A model generated the notes under the pieces. The model was not told the origin of the DNA. It did not search any database and saw only the letters and a list, made by a program, of their open reading frames with translations. 64,000 nucleotides of DNA, taken from assembly GCF_003600155.1 (NCBI RefSeq), contig NZ_QWLD01000035.1:46241-110240 (forward strand). The letters run 5' to 3'. A program made the translations under genes and the position numbers. Numbering within the stretch: the stretch's first letter is position 1; every line of letters starts with the position of its first letter. Below are positions 1-8,674 of the stretch, piece by piece. The DNA is from Nesterenkonia muleiensis (GTDB lineage Bacteria; Actinomycetota; Actinomycetes; Actinomycetales; Micrococcaceae).

Positions 1-899
1 GCAGCCGCGCGGACCGGTTCGCGCTCTCCTTGAACACCGGCACCACCCCGCACCTTTCGCTGCAGGAAGCATGCGCTGCCACGACCCAGGCCGGGCTGGA
101 CCACATCGGCCCGTGGCGGCACCTACTGGAGCAGGCCGGTGGGGCCGAGGCCTCCCGCACCATCCTTGCTGATCACGGCCTGACCGCCACCACGCTCTGC
201 CGAGGCGGTTTCCTCACAGTCTCTGGACAGCAGCCCCGGTCCGAGGCCCTGGAATCCAATCGGGCGGCCATCCGGGAGGCGGCCACCATTGGCACCAAAG
301 AACTGATCATGGTGGTCGGAGGCCTTCCAGCTGCGGCTCACCTGCTGGGCGGCAGCTCCCATGGCGGCTCCACGAAGGACAAGGACGTCGTCGCTGCCCG
401 CCAGAGGGTTGCCGAAGGCATCGCTGAGTTGCAGCCCTACGCCGCCGAACATGATGTCCGTCTGGTGCTGGAGCCCCTGCATCCGATGTATGCGGCGGAC
501 CGTGCAGTGCTCTCCACCCTGGGTGAGGCTCTAGATCTGGCCGCACCGTTCTCTTCGGAGACCGTGGGCGTGGTGGTCGACACCTTCCACGTGTGGTGGG
601 ATCCGCAGTTGAAGGCGCAGATCGAACGCGCCGGGCGCGAGCACCGGATCGCCAGCTATCAGGTCTGTGACTTCAACCTGCCGATCGCCGCCGACGCCCT
701 GAAGTCCCGGGGCATGATGGGCGATGGCTATGTGGACTTCCCCACCATCAGCCAGTGGGTCGCCCAGGCGGGCTATACCGGCCCGGTCGAGGTGGAGATC
801 TTCAATGAGCAGATCAACTCCCAGGATGCCTCGGTCACTCTACAGACCATGACGGCCCGGTACGAAGATCTGGTTCTTCCCTTCCTCAAAGGAGAGTAA
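1..899 (+). CDS. Sugar phosphate isomerase/epimerase, 5' end outside the window
   Basis: The frame is open from the left edge. The first in-window start candidate, TTG at 30, lies only a few codons before what should be the first beta strand of the barrel, so the true start is probably upstream. The product fits the xylose-isomerase-like TIM-barrel family (IolE/IolH and hydroxypyruvate isomerase relatives), cytosolic enzymes that isomerise or epimerise sugar derivatives. Visible candidate metal ligands are the Glu of LVLEPLHP (about residue 150), Asp and His of VVDTFHVWWDP, and the late Glu of VEVEIFNE. The TAA stop shares bases with the next ATG (TAATG), so the two genes are probably translationally coupled. 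The exact substrate cannot be read; the neighbours point to sugar or sugar-acid breakdown. Confidence 0.85.
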   Translation, partial: SRADRFALSLNTGTTPHLSLQEACAATTQAGLDHIGPWRHLLEQAGGAEASRTILADHGLTATTLCRGGFLTVSGQQPRSEALESNRAAIREAATIGTKELIMVVGGLPAAAHLLGGSSHGGSTKDKDVVAARQRVAEGIAELQPYAAEHDVRLVLEPLHPMYAADRAVLSTLGEALDLAAPFSSETVGVVVDTFHVWWDPQLKAQIERAGREHRIASYQVCDFNLPIAADALKSRGMMGDGYVDFPTISQWVAQAGYTGPVEVEIFNEQINSQDASVTLQTMTARYEDLVLPFLKGE

Positions 900-2959
900 T
901 GGCATTCACCGCTGCGGCCGCGCCCGTCCGCACCCCTGAGGTGATACTGATCGGGCTGGACGGCTTCGGCCGCCAGCATCTGCGTAACATTGCACGCCTG
1001 ACCGCATTGCAGAAGGTTAGGTTGATCGCCGGTGTCGGCTTCTCCGATCCTGGCCCAGAGGTCAGAGGTGAGATCCCGGTCTACCGCACCCTCGCTGAGG
1101 CTTGCGGCGCAGGCCACCGTCCGGACATCATCATCGTCTCCACCCCCATCAACACACATTTCGACTTGGCCATCGAAGCACTACGTATGGGCGCTGACGT
1201 GCTGGTAGAAAAGCCTCCCACCGCCACCCTTGAGCAGTTCCAGAGGTTGCTGACCGTGGCGGAGAATTGCGGACGACATGTGCAGGTGGGCTTCCAGTCG
1301 ATCGGCTCCCACACCCTGCCCGCGATCGAGCAGCTACTGTCATCCGGTGAGATCGGTCAACTGCGTGCTGTAGGCGCCACGGGACTGTGGCTGCGGACCG
1401 AGTCCTACTACGCCCGTGCACCGTGGGCCGGGCGGCGCACCCTTGAAGGTGTACAGGTGGTGGACGGAGTGGTCACTAATCCGCTGGCCCATGCGGTGAA
1501 GACCGCCCTGCACATCGCCGGGGCCAAACACTTAAGTGATGTGGCTGACCTGCACACCGAGCTCCACCATGCGCACCGCATCGAAGCAGACGACACGTCG
1601 ATCGTCCAGCTGCGCACCACTGCAGGCATCCCGGTCACTGCCGCGCTGACTTTGTGCGCAGCCGAACAGCAGGACCCGTGGATCACGATCTCCGGCACCG
1701 AGGGGGAGGCGATCCTGTATTACACCCGGGACGAGTTGGTCATCACCCCTAATCCGCAGCGACCGGGTGCGACGGAGGCGCAGTCCCTGACCTTCCAGCG
1801 CACCGATCTGCTGGAGAACCTGATCGAGGTACAAGCCGGGCTCACCAGCAGGCTGCTCTCCCCCTTGGAAGACCACGGGGCATTCATGGCCGTATTGGAA
1901 AGTGTGCGCACTGCGCCGAAACCGGCCGCCATAGGTGCCGAGCATCTGCTTTACGGCGGAAAAGGCACCGAACGTCACCCCATCATCCCCCACGTGGAGA
2001 ATTATCTTGCCCGTGCGGTCAAGGCAGCACCGTCCTCGTTCTCCTCACTTGGTGCCCCTTGGGCGGCCGAGCCGTCCACCAGCGGTAGCCTGAGCGCCGG
2101 AACCGGTGCGCGCACCGCGATGGTGGCCCAGCTGCGCACCGGTGAGGACATCTCCCCCACCGATTCGCCCCGCCCCTTCTTGGATGCGGTGACCACCTTG
2201 GGCGGCGTCGTGGTCACTGATCAGCAACCGCTGGATCATACCTGGCACCTTGGCGTGGGCACCGCACTGCAGGATGTCAACGGCCACAACTTCTGGGGTG
2301 GACGGACCTACACCCGTGACGCCGGGCGCTACGTCTGGCGCGGCGACCACGGCCGTATCACTACCGTGTCGCAGAGCATCAGCGACCACGCTCATGGCCA
2401 GCAGCTGAACCAACAGCTGGACTGGAATGCCGCTGACGGCGCTGCGATCCTCACCGAGAAGCGCACCGTGAGCACCTACTCAGTCTCACCGGAGCACTGG
2501 ACGCTCAGCTACAGCTATGAACTCACCCCCGCAGGTAGGGAGCCGGTGAGCCTGGGTAGCCCAGGAGCCAATGGTCGAGAAGAGGGCGGCTACGGCGGAT
2601 TCTTCTGGCGGCTGCCGATGCTAGAGGACGCCTCCATCTTCACCGCCGAAGCCGAGGGTGAGGAGGAGGCCCACGGCAGCATGACGGAATGGTTGGCGAT
2701 CACCGGCCACTACGCGCCACTGCCCAGCCGTTACGGAAGCAGCGGGCCAGCCACTCTGCTACTGAAACGCCAGGAAGGGAACCCTGATCCGTGGTTCGTG
2801 CGCCACCGCTCCTATCCCGGCGTGGGTATGTCCCTAGCCTGGGAACAGCCGGTGGTGCTGCAACCAGGTGAGACCGCAGCCCGGCAAGTGCAGGTGCTGG
2901 TGGTCGATGGAGTCCTCACACCCCAGCATGCCGCTGAGCTGATAGGAACCAGCCTGTGA
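899..2959 (+). CDS. Gfo/Idh/MocA oxidoreductase fused to a DUF6807 (PmoA-like) domain
   Basis: This is a two-domain protein of 686 residues. Residues about 13-370 form a Gfo/Idh/MocA NAD(P)-dependent sugar oxidoreductase: a Rossmann start VILIGLDGFGRQHL, the catalytic-loop motif VEKPP near residue 104, and an alpha/beta substrate domain. Residues about 385-680 look like DUF6807, the family once called PmoA, with HLGVGTALQDVNGHNFWGG and later WRGDHGRI. A normal Gfo/Idh/MocA protein has 330-400 residues, so the second half is a true fusion. The start is the ATG overlapping the previous stop, and the stop overlaps the GTG of the next gene. Carbohydrate oxidation is the likely role (family knowledge plus neighbours); the job of DUF6807 is not established to my knowledge. 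Confidence 0.85.
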   Translation: MAFTAAAAPVRTPEVILIGLDGFGRQHLRNIARLTALQKVRLIAGVGFSDPGPEVRGEIPVYRTLAEACGAGHRPDIIIVSTPINTHFDLAIEALRMGADVLVEKPPTATLEQFQRLLTVAENCGRHVQVGFQSIGSHTLPAIEQLLSSGEIGQLRAVGATGLWLRTESYYARAPWAGRRTLEGVQVVDGVVTNPLAHAVKTALHIAGAKHLSDVADLHTELHHAHRIEADDTSIVQLRTTAGIPVTAALTLCAAEQQDPWITISGTEGEAILYYTRDELVITPNPQRPGATEAQSLTFQRTDLLENLIEVQAGLTSRLLSPLEDHGAFMAVLESVRTAPKPAAIGAEHLLYGGKGTERHPIIPHVENYLARAVKAAPSSFSSLGAPWAAEPSTSGSLSAGTGARTAMVAQLRTGEDISPTDSPRPFLDAVTTLGGVVVTDQQPLDHTWHLGVGTALQDVNGHNFWGGRTYTRDAGRYVWRGDHGRITTVSQSISDHAHGQQLNQQLDWNAADGAAILTEKRTVSTYSVSPEHWTLSYSYELTPAGREPVSLGSPGANGREEGGYGGFFWRLPMLEDASIFTAEAEGEEEAHGSMTEWLAITGHYAPLPSRYGSSGPATLLLKRQEGNPDPWFVRHRSYPGVGMSLAWEQPVVLQPGETAARQVQVLVVDGVLTPQHAAELIGTSL

Positions 2960-4101
2960 GCAGCACCCAGGCGACCCACAGTGGCCTCGCTGTGACAGAG
3001 GAGTTCGCGCAGAAGCATCAAAGGCTTATCCGTGTGCTGGACCAGACCGGCGCAGACGGCGTAGTCCTCTCCTCCGCCGGAGCGCTGTCCTGGCTATTAG
3101 GTGGAGCCCGGGTCCATGTCAGCCTCACCGGCCCCCCTGTTGTCCGCGCGGTGGCCCACCGTGACGGAGTCGAACTGGCAGTGTTCTCCAATGAATCCGA
3201 GCGTTTGCAGACCGAGGAAGTCAGTGCTCTGCTGGAGGCCTCCAGACTGCGCATTCGCCAGCTGGCCTGGCACCAGAACATCGACGACACCGGCTCCTGG
3301 CTGGCTGCTCCGCCGACCCAGCTGGTGGACGAAAGCACCGCCGCACTGCCACTGCGGGCTGCGCGGGCACCGCTGCTGGGGCCCGAGTTGAGCCGCTACC
3401 GTTCACTATGCCGCGATGCCGCAGCTGCTCTTACCGCCGTGTGGGGATCGGTCACACCACAGACCACCGAACGCGAGGCCTGCTCCGCTCTGGGCCGGGA
3501 ACTGATCAGTGCGGGGGCTGATCCGCTCGTCGTCCTGGCCGCCGGCGACTCCCGAGCACGGCACCGGCACCCGCTGCCCACCAACGCGCCTTTGGGACGC
3601 CGGGCCATGGCTGTGGTCTGCGCACGCCGCGATGGGCTGATCGCCAATGTCACCCGTTGGGTGTGTTTTAGTGATCCGGCTCCAGGAGAGCTTGAACTGG
3701 ACCGCGCGATTCTGGAAGTAGAAGCGGATATCTTCGATGCTCTTATTCCAGGGACAGAGCTGGCCTCGGTGCTGGAGGTGGTCAAGGGCGCCTACCCACG
3801 GCATGGATTCGATGTCCACGAATGGACACGGCACCACCAGGGTGGTGCCGCCGGCTATCAAGGCCGCGACCCGCGGGCCGCCCCCGGCGTGCCGGACCTC
3901 ATCCACCCTCAGCAGGCGTTCGCATGGAACCCCTCCGCTTTCAGCGAGCAGCTGGCAACTGGTGCCAAGGCGGAGGACACCGTAGTGCTGTCCGCTGAAG
4001 CCCATGGCGGAGAGGAATTCATCGAGATCCTCAGCGCAGATCCCTCATGGCCAAGCGCTTCCGTGCGGGGCCGGCAGCGTCCCCTTCCGCTCTACCGCTG
4101 A
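2956..4101 (+). CDS. M24 (creatinase/Xaa-Pro aminopeptidase-like) family protein, probably without the metal site
   Basis: GTG start in a GTGA overlap with the preceding gene; 381 residues. The layout matches the M24 pita-bread family: an N-terminal creatinase-like domain (about 1-130, FAQKHQRLIRVLDQTGADGV) and a C-terminal domain (about 140-375) with HHQGGAAGYQGRDPR near residues 293-308. In active M24 peptidases two Asp, one His and two Glu bind two metals. The His region is visible, but I find no convincing paired Asp motif; the expected place reads AVVCARRDGLIANVTRW. The protein may therefore be non-peptidase or use another chemistry. It closes a three-gene coupled operon with sugar enzymes, which is odd for a peptidase. 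It converges on the SDR gene 29 bases away. Confidence 0.7.
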   Translation: MSSTQATHSGLAVTEEFAQKHQRLIRVLDQTGADGVVLSSAGALSWLLGGARVHVSLTGPPVVRAVAHRDGVELAVFSNESERLQTEEVSALLEASRLRIRQLAWHQNIDDTGSWLAAPPTQLVDESTAALPLRAARAPLLGPELSRYRSLCRDAAAALTAVWGSVTPQTTEREACSALGRELISAGADPLVVLAAGDSRARHRHPLPTNAPLGRRAMAVVCARRDGLIANVTRWVCFSDPAPGELELDRAILEVEADIFDALIPGTELASVLEVVKGAYPRHGFDVHEWTRHHQGGAAGYQGRDPRAAPGVPDLIHPQQAFAWNPSAFSEQLATGAKAEDTVVLSAEAHGGEEFIEILSADPSWPSASVRGRQRPLPLYR

Positions 4102-4129
4102 GCAGCGGATGGCATGGAGCCGAACAACG

Positions 4130-5023
4130 CTATTCCACCAGTTCGGTCCGCCAGGACCGCTTCGGCTCCCAGCCCAGCACGTCCTTGGCCTTCTGCACCG
4201 AGAATGCCGGGGAGTCTCCGGTGAGCCCTTCGGCGAGGTGGCTCAGCTCGGGAAAGTACTCCGGGATCAGTTCGGACAACGGCTTCCTAGCCAGCGCGTC
4301 CTTCGCGCCGACGAAGAACACCGCACCATTACTCACCTGATCGCTACTGGCCAAGGCGGTGAGGAGGAAATCGGTCACGTCCCTGGCATCGACGTAGTTG
4401 AACAGCGCGACTGCAGAGAGTTCGGGACGGTCCAGGCGTTCAACCAATGTATGTCCCTGCTGCGTGGGACCGCCCTGCCATTCCTCCGGGGCGATGACGT
4501 AACACGGGCGGAAGCTAATGAACTTAACCCTTGAGGTCTGCTGGGCGAACATGGCCGCGACCTGTTCAGCCGCATATTTGCTTAGCCCGTAGGCGTGCCA
4601 AGGATATGGTGTAACGTTCTCGTCCAAGGGCAGGCGGGGAGGAACCCACTCCACCGGGGAGCCGTAGCCCATGATAGAGGGACTGGAGGCGATGATGACG
4701 GTACGAGCCCCGGCAGCCACAGCTGCTGCCGTCACATTATGGGCTATCCCGACGTTGGTCTTTAGAATCACGTCCTCCGGGGCGGAGAATGGGACTGCTA
4801 TGGCTGCCAGTGAGACAACGGAGTCCGGTCCGACCTCGGCGAACAGTTCCGCGGTGGCGACTGCGTCGAGGAGGTCCGCCGCACGGTAGTCCACTCCTGA
4901 CACCGGTGTCTCCGGCAACGTGCGGTCCATGCTGATCACCTGGTGACCTGCCGCAGAGAATCCATCGACCACGCTACGGCCTAGACGCCCGGAACCGCCA
5001 GTGATGATCACCCGGTCGCTCAC
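4130..5023 (-). CDS. NAD(P)-dependent epimerase/dehydratase, extended SDR
   Basis: 297 residues of the extended short-chain dehydrogenase/epimerase family. The nucleotide-binding glycine motif ITGGSGRLGRSV stands at residues 7-18, followed by DRTLPE for the adenosine ribose. Ser and Tyr/Lys of the active site appear as SSPSIMGYG and YGLSKYAAEQ. Such proteins oxidise, epimerise or dehydrate sugars or sugar lactones in the cytosol. The GTG start at 5023 overlaps the TGA of the upstream Gfo/Idh/MocA gene (GTGA), so it is the last gene of the operon that begins with the permease at 8326. A role as uronate or sugar-acid dehydrogenase would suit the locus but is inference. Confidence 0.85.
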   Translation of the reverse strand: MSDRVIITGGSGRLGRSVVDGFSAAGHQVISMDRTLPETPVSGVDYRAADLLDAVATAELFAEVGPDSVVSLAAIAVPFSAPEDVILKTNVGIAHNVTAAAVAAGARTVIIASSPSIMGYGSPVEWVPPRLPLDENVTPYPWHAYGLSKYAAEQVAAMFAQQTSRVKFISFRPCYVIAPEEWQGGPTQQGHTLVERLDRPELSAVALFNYVDARDVTDFLLTALASSDQVSNGAVFFVGAKDALARKPLSELIPEYFPELSHLAEGLTGDSPAFSVQKAKDVLGWEPKRSWRTELVE

Positions 5024-6393
5024 GCGCTAACCTCTGTGCGCAGCTGAGCACTAGACGAGGCAGACTCGAGGCCAAGATCTATCTCTTCAAGAATCACCGG
5101 AACCCCGTTGGTCAGGGACTCGTTACCCGCCACGCCCACGGCGATCGCGTGGATGCCGTCCACCAGACCAGCGGGACGGCGGTACGGGTCCTCACCGGCA
5201 CCTTTGAAGATGTCTGCTAGTAGCAACTTGTCACCACCGCCGTGGGAACCTTCCCCATTGATGATCTCGATCTCTTCGGCCTGTTCCCAGTGCTGTTGGA
5301 GAATCAAGCGTTCGCCCTTGGCCCTGAGCCGGTTGGACTGGCCGTCATCGCTGACGGAGGGGTCAACGGGGGACCCACCTTCCGCTGGAAGCACTGCGGC
5401 GCGCTCGACCACTTCCAATTCCAGCCGGCCCAAGGTCCCGTTAACAGCTACCCTGTAGCCCTCCCATGGGGAGTGGGCGTTGAGTGAGTAATTCAGTACC
5501 GCGCCGCGGGAGTAGTTCACGATCACCGCGAGGTTGTCCTCGATGGTGATACCCGGTGAGAAGACGTCCTGATCACGCCTGTATCCGTCGAAGTGCTCAT
5601 TGTCCAGATACAGGCGTTTGAGCTTGTCGTCGGTGCGCAGATCCAAGGCGAAGGGATCCTCTTCCGATCCCTCACGAGTTCCGCGCTCCGCGGGAGTGAT
5701 CCCGCGAGCCGAGGCGGCCTCCTCACCGTAGAACTTCAGCCCGCCGGAGGCGTAGATTTTCTCGGGGGTGTCGGCCAACCACCAGTTGACCAGATCGAAG
5801 TGATGGCTGGCCTTATGAATCAGCAGCCCGCCGGAGTTGTCCTTGATCCGGTGCCACCGACGGAAATAATCCGCGCCGTGGACGGTGTCCAGCACCCAGG
5901 TAAAGTCAATGGAGGTGACCTCGCCGACCTTTCCCTCCTGGATCGCAGCCTTCAGTGCGGTATTACGCGGGGAGTACCGATAGTTGAAGGTCACGATCAC
6001 TTCACGTCCGGTCTGTTCCACGGCCTCTGCGATGCGAGTGCTGGAAGACCCATTCACCGTCAGCGGCTTCTCCACCACCACGTCCGCTCCCGCATGGAGA
6101 GATTCTACAATCAGGTCGGCGTGAGTGTAGTCAGGAGTGGTGATAATGACCCTGTCCACCCGTTCCCGCTGAATGAAGTCAGCCAGCTTACGGGGGTCGA
6201 ACACGGTGACATCAACATCATGCTGGTCCCGCACCCGCTGGGCGTAATATTCCACTCGCCCGGGATTGGTGTCCGCCAGTGCCACGAGCTCCGCCACATC
6301 GAAGTGGGTCTGCACGATGGCATCGATGTACATCGAGCACCGATTTCCCATCCCCAGTATCGCGTACCTCGTTCTCGCCGTATTGTCACTCAT
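5020..6393 (-). CDS. Gfo/Idh/MocA family oxidoreductase
   Basis: 457 residues. The N-terminal Rossmann domain begins RYAILGMGNRCSMY, and the family motif VVVEKPLTV (EKP) is at about residue 104. The C-terminal substrate domain shows HRIKDNSGGLLIHKASHHFD, with the lysine and histidine pairs typical of sugar-binding members, including the sub-branch acting on glycosides. The enzyme should oxidise a sugar or glycoside hydroxyl with NAD(P). It lies 24 bases downstream of the MalG-type permease and overlaps the SDR start, so transport and oxidation are co-expressed. A second Gfo/Idh/MocA domain sits in the convergent operon (899-2959), so the locus encodes two oxidations or an oxidation-reduction pair. 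Substrate not determinable from sequence alone. Confidence 0.9.
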   Translation of the reverse strand: MSDNTARTRYAILGMGNRCSMYIDAIVQTHFDVAELVALADTNPGRVEYYAQRVRDQHDVDVTVFDPRKLADFIQRERVDRVIITTPDYTHADLIVESLHAGADVVVEKPLTVNGSSSTRIAEAVEQTGREVIVTFNYRYSPRNTALKAAIQEGKVGEVTSIDFTWVLDTVHGADYFRRWHRIKDNSGGLLIHKASHHFDLVNWWLADTPEKIYASGGLKFYGEEAASARGITPAERGTREGSEEDPFALDLRTDDKLKRLYLDNEHFDGYRRDQDVFSPGITIEDNLAVIVNYSRGAVLNYSLNAHSPWEGYRVAVNGTLGRLELEVVERAAVLPAEGGSPVDPSVSDDGQSNRLRAKGERLILQQHWEQAEEIEIINGEGSHGGGDKLLLADIFKGAGEDPYRRPAGLVDGIHAIAVGVAGNESLTNGVPVILEEIDLGLESASSSAQLRTEVSA

Positions 6394-6417
6394 AGGTGAG
6401 CCGCTCCTTCACGGGGA

Positions 6418-7404
6418 CTATTTAATACCGGTGGTGGCCATGCCCTTGATGAGGTAGCGCTGGCCGAACAGGAAGATGAGGAACAGGGGTATGACCGAGA
6501 CGATCGACATGGCGAACATCGCACCCCAGTTGGACTGGCCGGTAGAGTCAATGAACGCGGCAAGCGCCAGTGGGACGGTATACATGTCCGGGCTGGTGAG
6601 GAAGATCAGCTGGCTGAACAGGTCATTCCACGTCCACATGAAGGTGAAGATGGTGGTGGTGGCCAGGGCCGGCACCATCAGCGGGAGCACCACTTGAAGG
6701 AAGATCCGGATATGACCGGCGCCGTCGATTCGTGCCGCTTCGTCCAAGTCCTTGGGGATGCCTCGGACGAACTGCACCATCAGGAAGATGAAGAAGGCAT
6801 CGGTGGCCAATATCTTCGGAACGATCAGCGGTAAGAAGGTGTTGATCCATCCGAAGTTGGAAAACAGGATGTACTGCGGGATGATCACCACGTGCACCGG
6901 CAGCATGATGGTCAGCAGCATCATGGCAAACATTGGCACCTTGAACTTGAAGTCCAGCCGTGCGAAGGCGTAGGCAGCCATGGAACAGGCCACCAGATTT
7001 GCCAGGATCGAACCAAAGACCACGATCGCGGAATTGGTTAAAAAGTGACTGAAGGGGTGGCTCAGCGCGTTCCACCCACTGATGTAGTTTTCGAACTCCA
7101 AGGTGGTGAGCAGCAGGCCGGATTCCCGGAAGATGACCTCATTGGGCCGCAGCGAGGAGACCAGCATCCACAGCAGCGGGTAGATCATGGCGAAGGAAGC
7201 GGCCACTAGCACAATGTGCTTGAGGGATGATTTGACCGCCTTGCCCACAGGCGTGCTTTGCTTCATCGCCTTCGGGCGGTTCGCCCCCAGGTCAGTGGGA
7301 TCGTTGACCGGAACGGTGGCTCGGGGATGCCCAGCAGCTTGTCCGCGGGAGACTGCCGCCAGCGCGTTGTCGGGCTCGTGTCGGGTCCGCAGTGAATCAG
7401 TCAT
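6418..7404 (-). CDS. Carbohydrate ABC transporter permease, CUT1 MalG type
   Basis: 328 residues. About 55 polar N-terminal residues precede six hydrophobic segments. The cytoplasmic loop that docks to the ATPase carries the EAA motif DEAARIDGAGHIRIF near residue 215. Family CUT1 permeases form a heterodimer in the membrane with a MalF-type partner, here the gene immediately upstream (8-base overlap), and import sugars or oligosaccharides with a lipoprotein receptor. Neither the receptor nor an ATPase is encoded in the window; many actinobacteria use a shared MsiK ATPase from elsewhere. The ATG at 7404 is chosen because the frame opens there and the overlap implies coupling. Confidence 0.9.
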   Translation of the reverse strand: MTDSLRTRHEPDNALAAVSRGQAAGHPRATVPVNDPTDLGANRPKAMKQSTPVGKAVKSSLKHIVLVAASFAMIYPLLWMLVSSLRPNEVIFRESGLLLTTLEFENYISGWNALSHPFSHFLTNSAIVVFGSILANLVACSMAAYAFARLDFKFKVPMFAMMLLTIMLPVHVVIIPQYILFSNFGWINTFLPLIVPKILATDAFFIFLMVQFVRGIPKDLDEAARIDGAGHIRIFLQVVLPLMVPALATTTIFTFMWTWNDLFSQLIFLTSPDMYTVPLALAAFIDSTGQSNWGAMFAMSIVSVIPLFLIFLFGQRYLIKGMATTGIK

Positions 7405-8326
7405 CGTAGTGCACCCAATACTTAGCGAGGAAGAAGTTGATTGCGGTCAGTGAGGCGATGATGAGCACCAGCAGCCATGCCATGGCTGCCGCATAGCCCA
7501 TATCGAACCTCGCGAAACCCTGCTGATAGAGATACAGGGTGTAGAAGAGCGTTGAATCCGCCGGCCCTCCGGAGCCTCCGGAGACCACGAAGGCCTGGGT
7601 GAAGTTCTGGAAGGCGTTAATCAGCTGCATCACCAGGTTGAAGAAGATGATCGGAGTCAGCAGCGGGATGGTGATGGTGATGAACTGCTTGATCCGGGTT
7701 GCTCCGTCAATGGAGGCGGCCTCGTAGTACATGTCCGGGATCTGACGAAGACCGGCTAGGAAGATCACCATGGGGGCACCGAAAGTCCACACGTGGAGGA
7801 TGATCAGCGTGCCCAGTGCGGTGTCCGGAGAGGAGACCCAGCCCTGTCCCTCGATGCCGACCATGGCCAGCAGTTGGTTCACCAGGCCGGAGTGACCGAA
7901 GATTTGGCGCCAGAGCACCGCGATCGCGACCGAAGACCCGAGCATGGAAGGCAGGTAGAACACCGAGCGGTAGAAGGCCAGCCCTCTCATGCCGCGGTCC
8001 AGTAGCAGTGCCACGGCCAGGGAGACCGCTAGCTGGAGTGGCACGCCCACAAAGACATAGGTGAAGGTCACTTGGAGCGAATTGTGGAGGCGCTCATCCC
8101 CGATCATGCGGGTAATATTGTCCAAGCCGGTCCATGTGGGGGCCTGCAGGAGATTGTAGTTGGTAAACGCCAGGTAGAGGGTCGCCAGCATAGGGAAGAG
8201 CGTGATGGCGAACAAACCCAGGGTCCATGGCGACAGGAACAAGTGCCCGGCCAGGTTGTCCTTGTGCTTCCGCTTGCCTTGTCCGCGCCCCTTCTTCAGG
8301 CGGCTGAGTTCTGCGACCACACTCAT
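7397..8326 (-). CDS. Carbohydrate ABC transporter permease, CUT1 MalF type
   Basis: 309 residues from the ATG at 8326. That start has a strong ribosome site (AGGGGGG, about 8 bases upstream). The open frame runs another 46 codons to 8464, but that stretch is rich in Cys, Pro and Arg and looks non-coding. Six hydrophobic segments follow a basic N terminus, and the ATPase-docking loop is YYEAASIDGATRIKQF. It pairs with the MalG-type permease next door. The promoter should lie in the 8327-8674 gap, where a LacI-type palindrome is visible at 8530-8543. The first gene of a four-gene operon: permease, permease, oxidoreductase, SDR. Confidence 0.88.
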   Translation of the reverse strand: MSVVAELSRLKKGRGQGKRKHKDNLAGHLFLSPWTLGLFAITLFPMLATLYLAFTNYNLLQAPTWTGLDNITRMIGDERLHNSLQVTFTYVFVGVPLQLAVSLAVALLLDRGMRGLAFYRSVFYLPSMLGSSVAIAVLWRQIFGHSGLVNQLLAMVGIEGQGWVSSPDTALGTLIILHVWTFGAPMVIFLAGLRQIPDMYYEAASIDGATRIKQFITITIPLLTPIIFFNLVMQLINAFQNFTQAFVVSGGSGGPADSTLFYTLYLYQQGFARFDMGYAAAMAWLLVLIIASLTAINFFLAKYWVHYDD

Positions 8327-8674
8327 GTGGTTACCCCCCTGCCACCGCGACGTCTTGGCGGGCGCAACCAGAGGGCGTATGCATATGGGACAGCATGGCT
8401 GCCTCCTCACAACTGGGGGAAATCGCTTTCCGGTGAACTGTGAGGCAACTGTAAGCACCATCACATTAGAGGGTCAAGCGCGTACAGCAGTCTCTTTGGC
8501 CATATATGCCAGGTTGCCGCCCGAGAGGGTTGAATCGTTACAAGGCAAAAGGGCCTATTACCGCGCAATAATGCGGATTACATTGCAAGGAAGGTCATGT
8601 TTATGCACTTTGAGTATCAATCTATGCCTATCCTGCCGTAGACGGACGGCTAAAGCCCTGACTAAGCTCCATCT
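8327..8674. promoter_or_regulatory. Divergent control region between sugar permease operon and enolase-superfamily gene
   Basis: About 350 bases without a gene, AT-richer than its flanks. It must hold promoters in both directions. The clearest site is TTGAATCGTTACAA at 8530-8543. It has a central CG and five of seven base pairs palindromic, the form of LacI-family operators. Other AT-rich stretches (8564-8585, 8597-8630) could be -10/-35 elements for the rightward gene, but I cannot place them firmly. No LacI-family regulator is encoded in the window. Confidence 0.5.
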
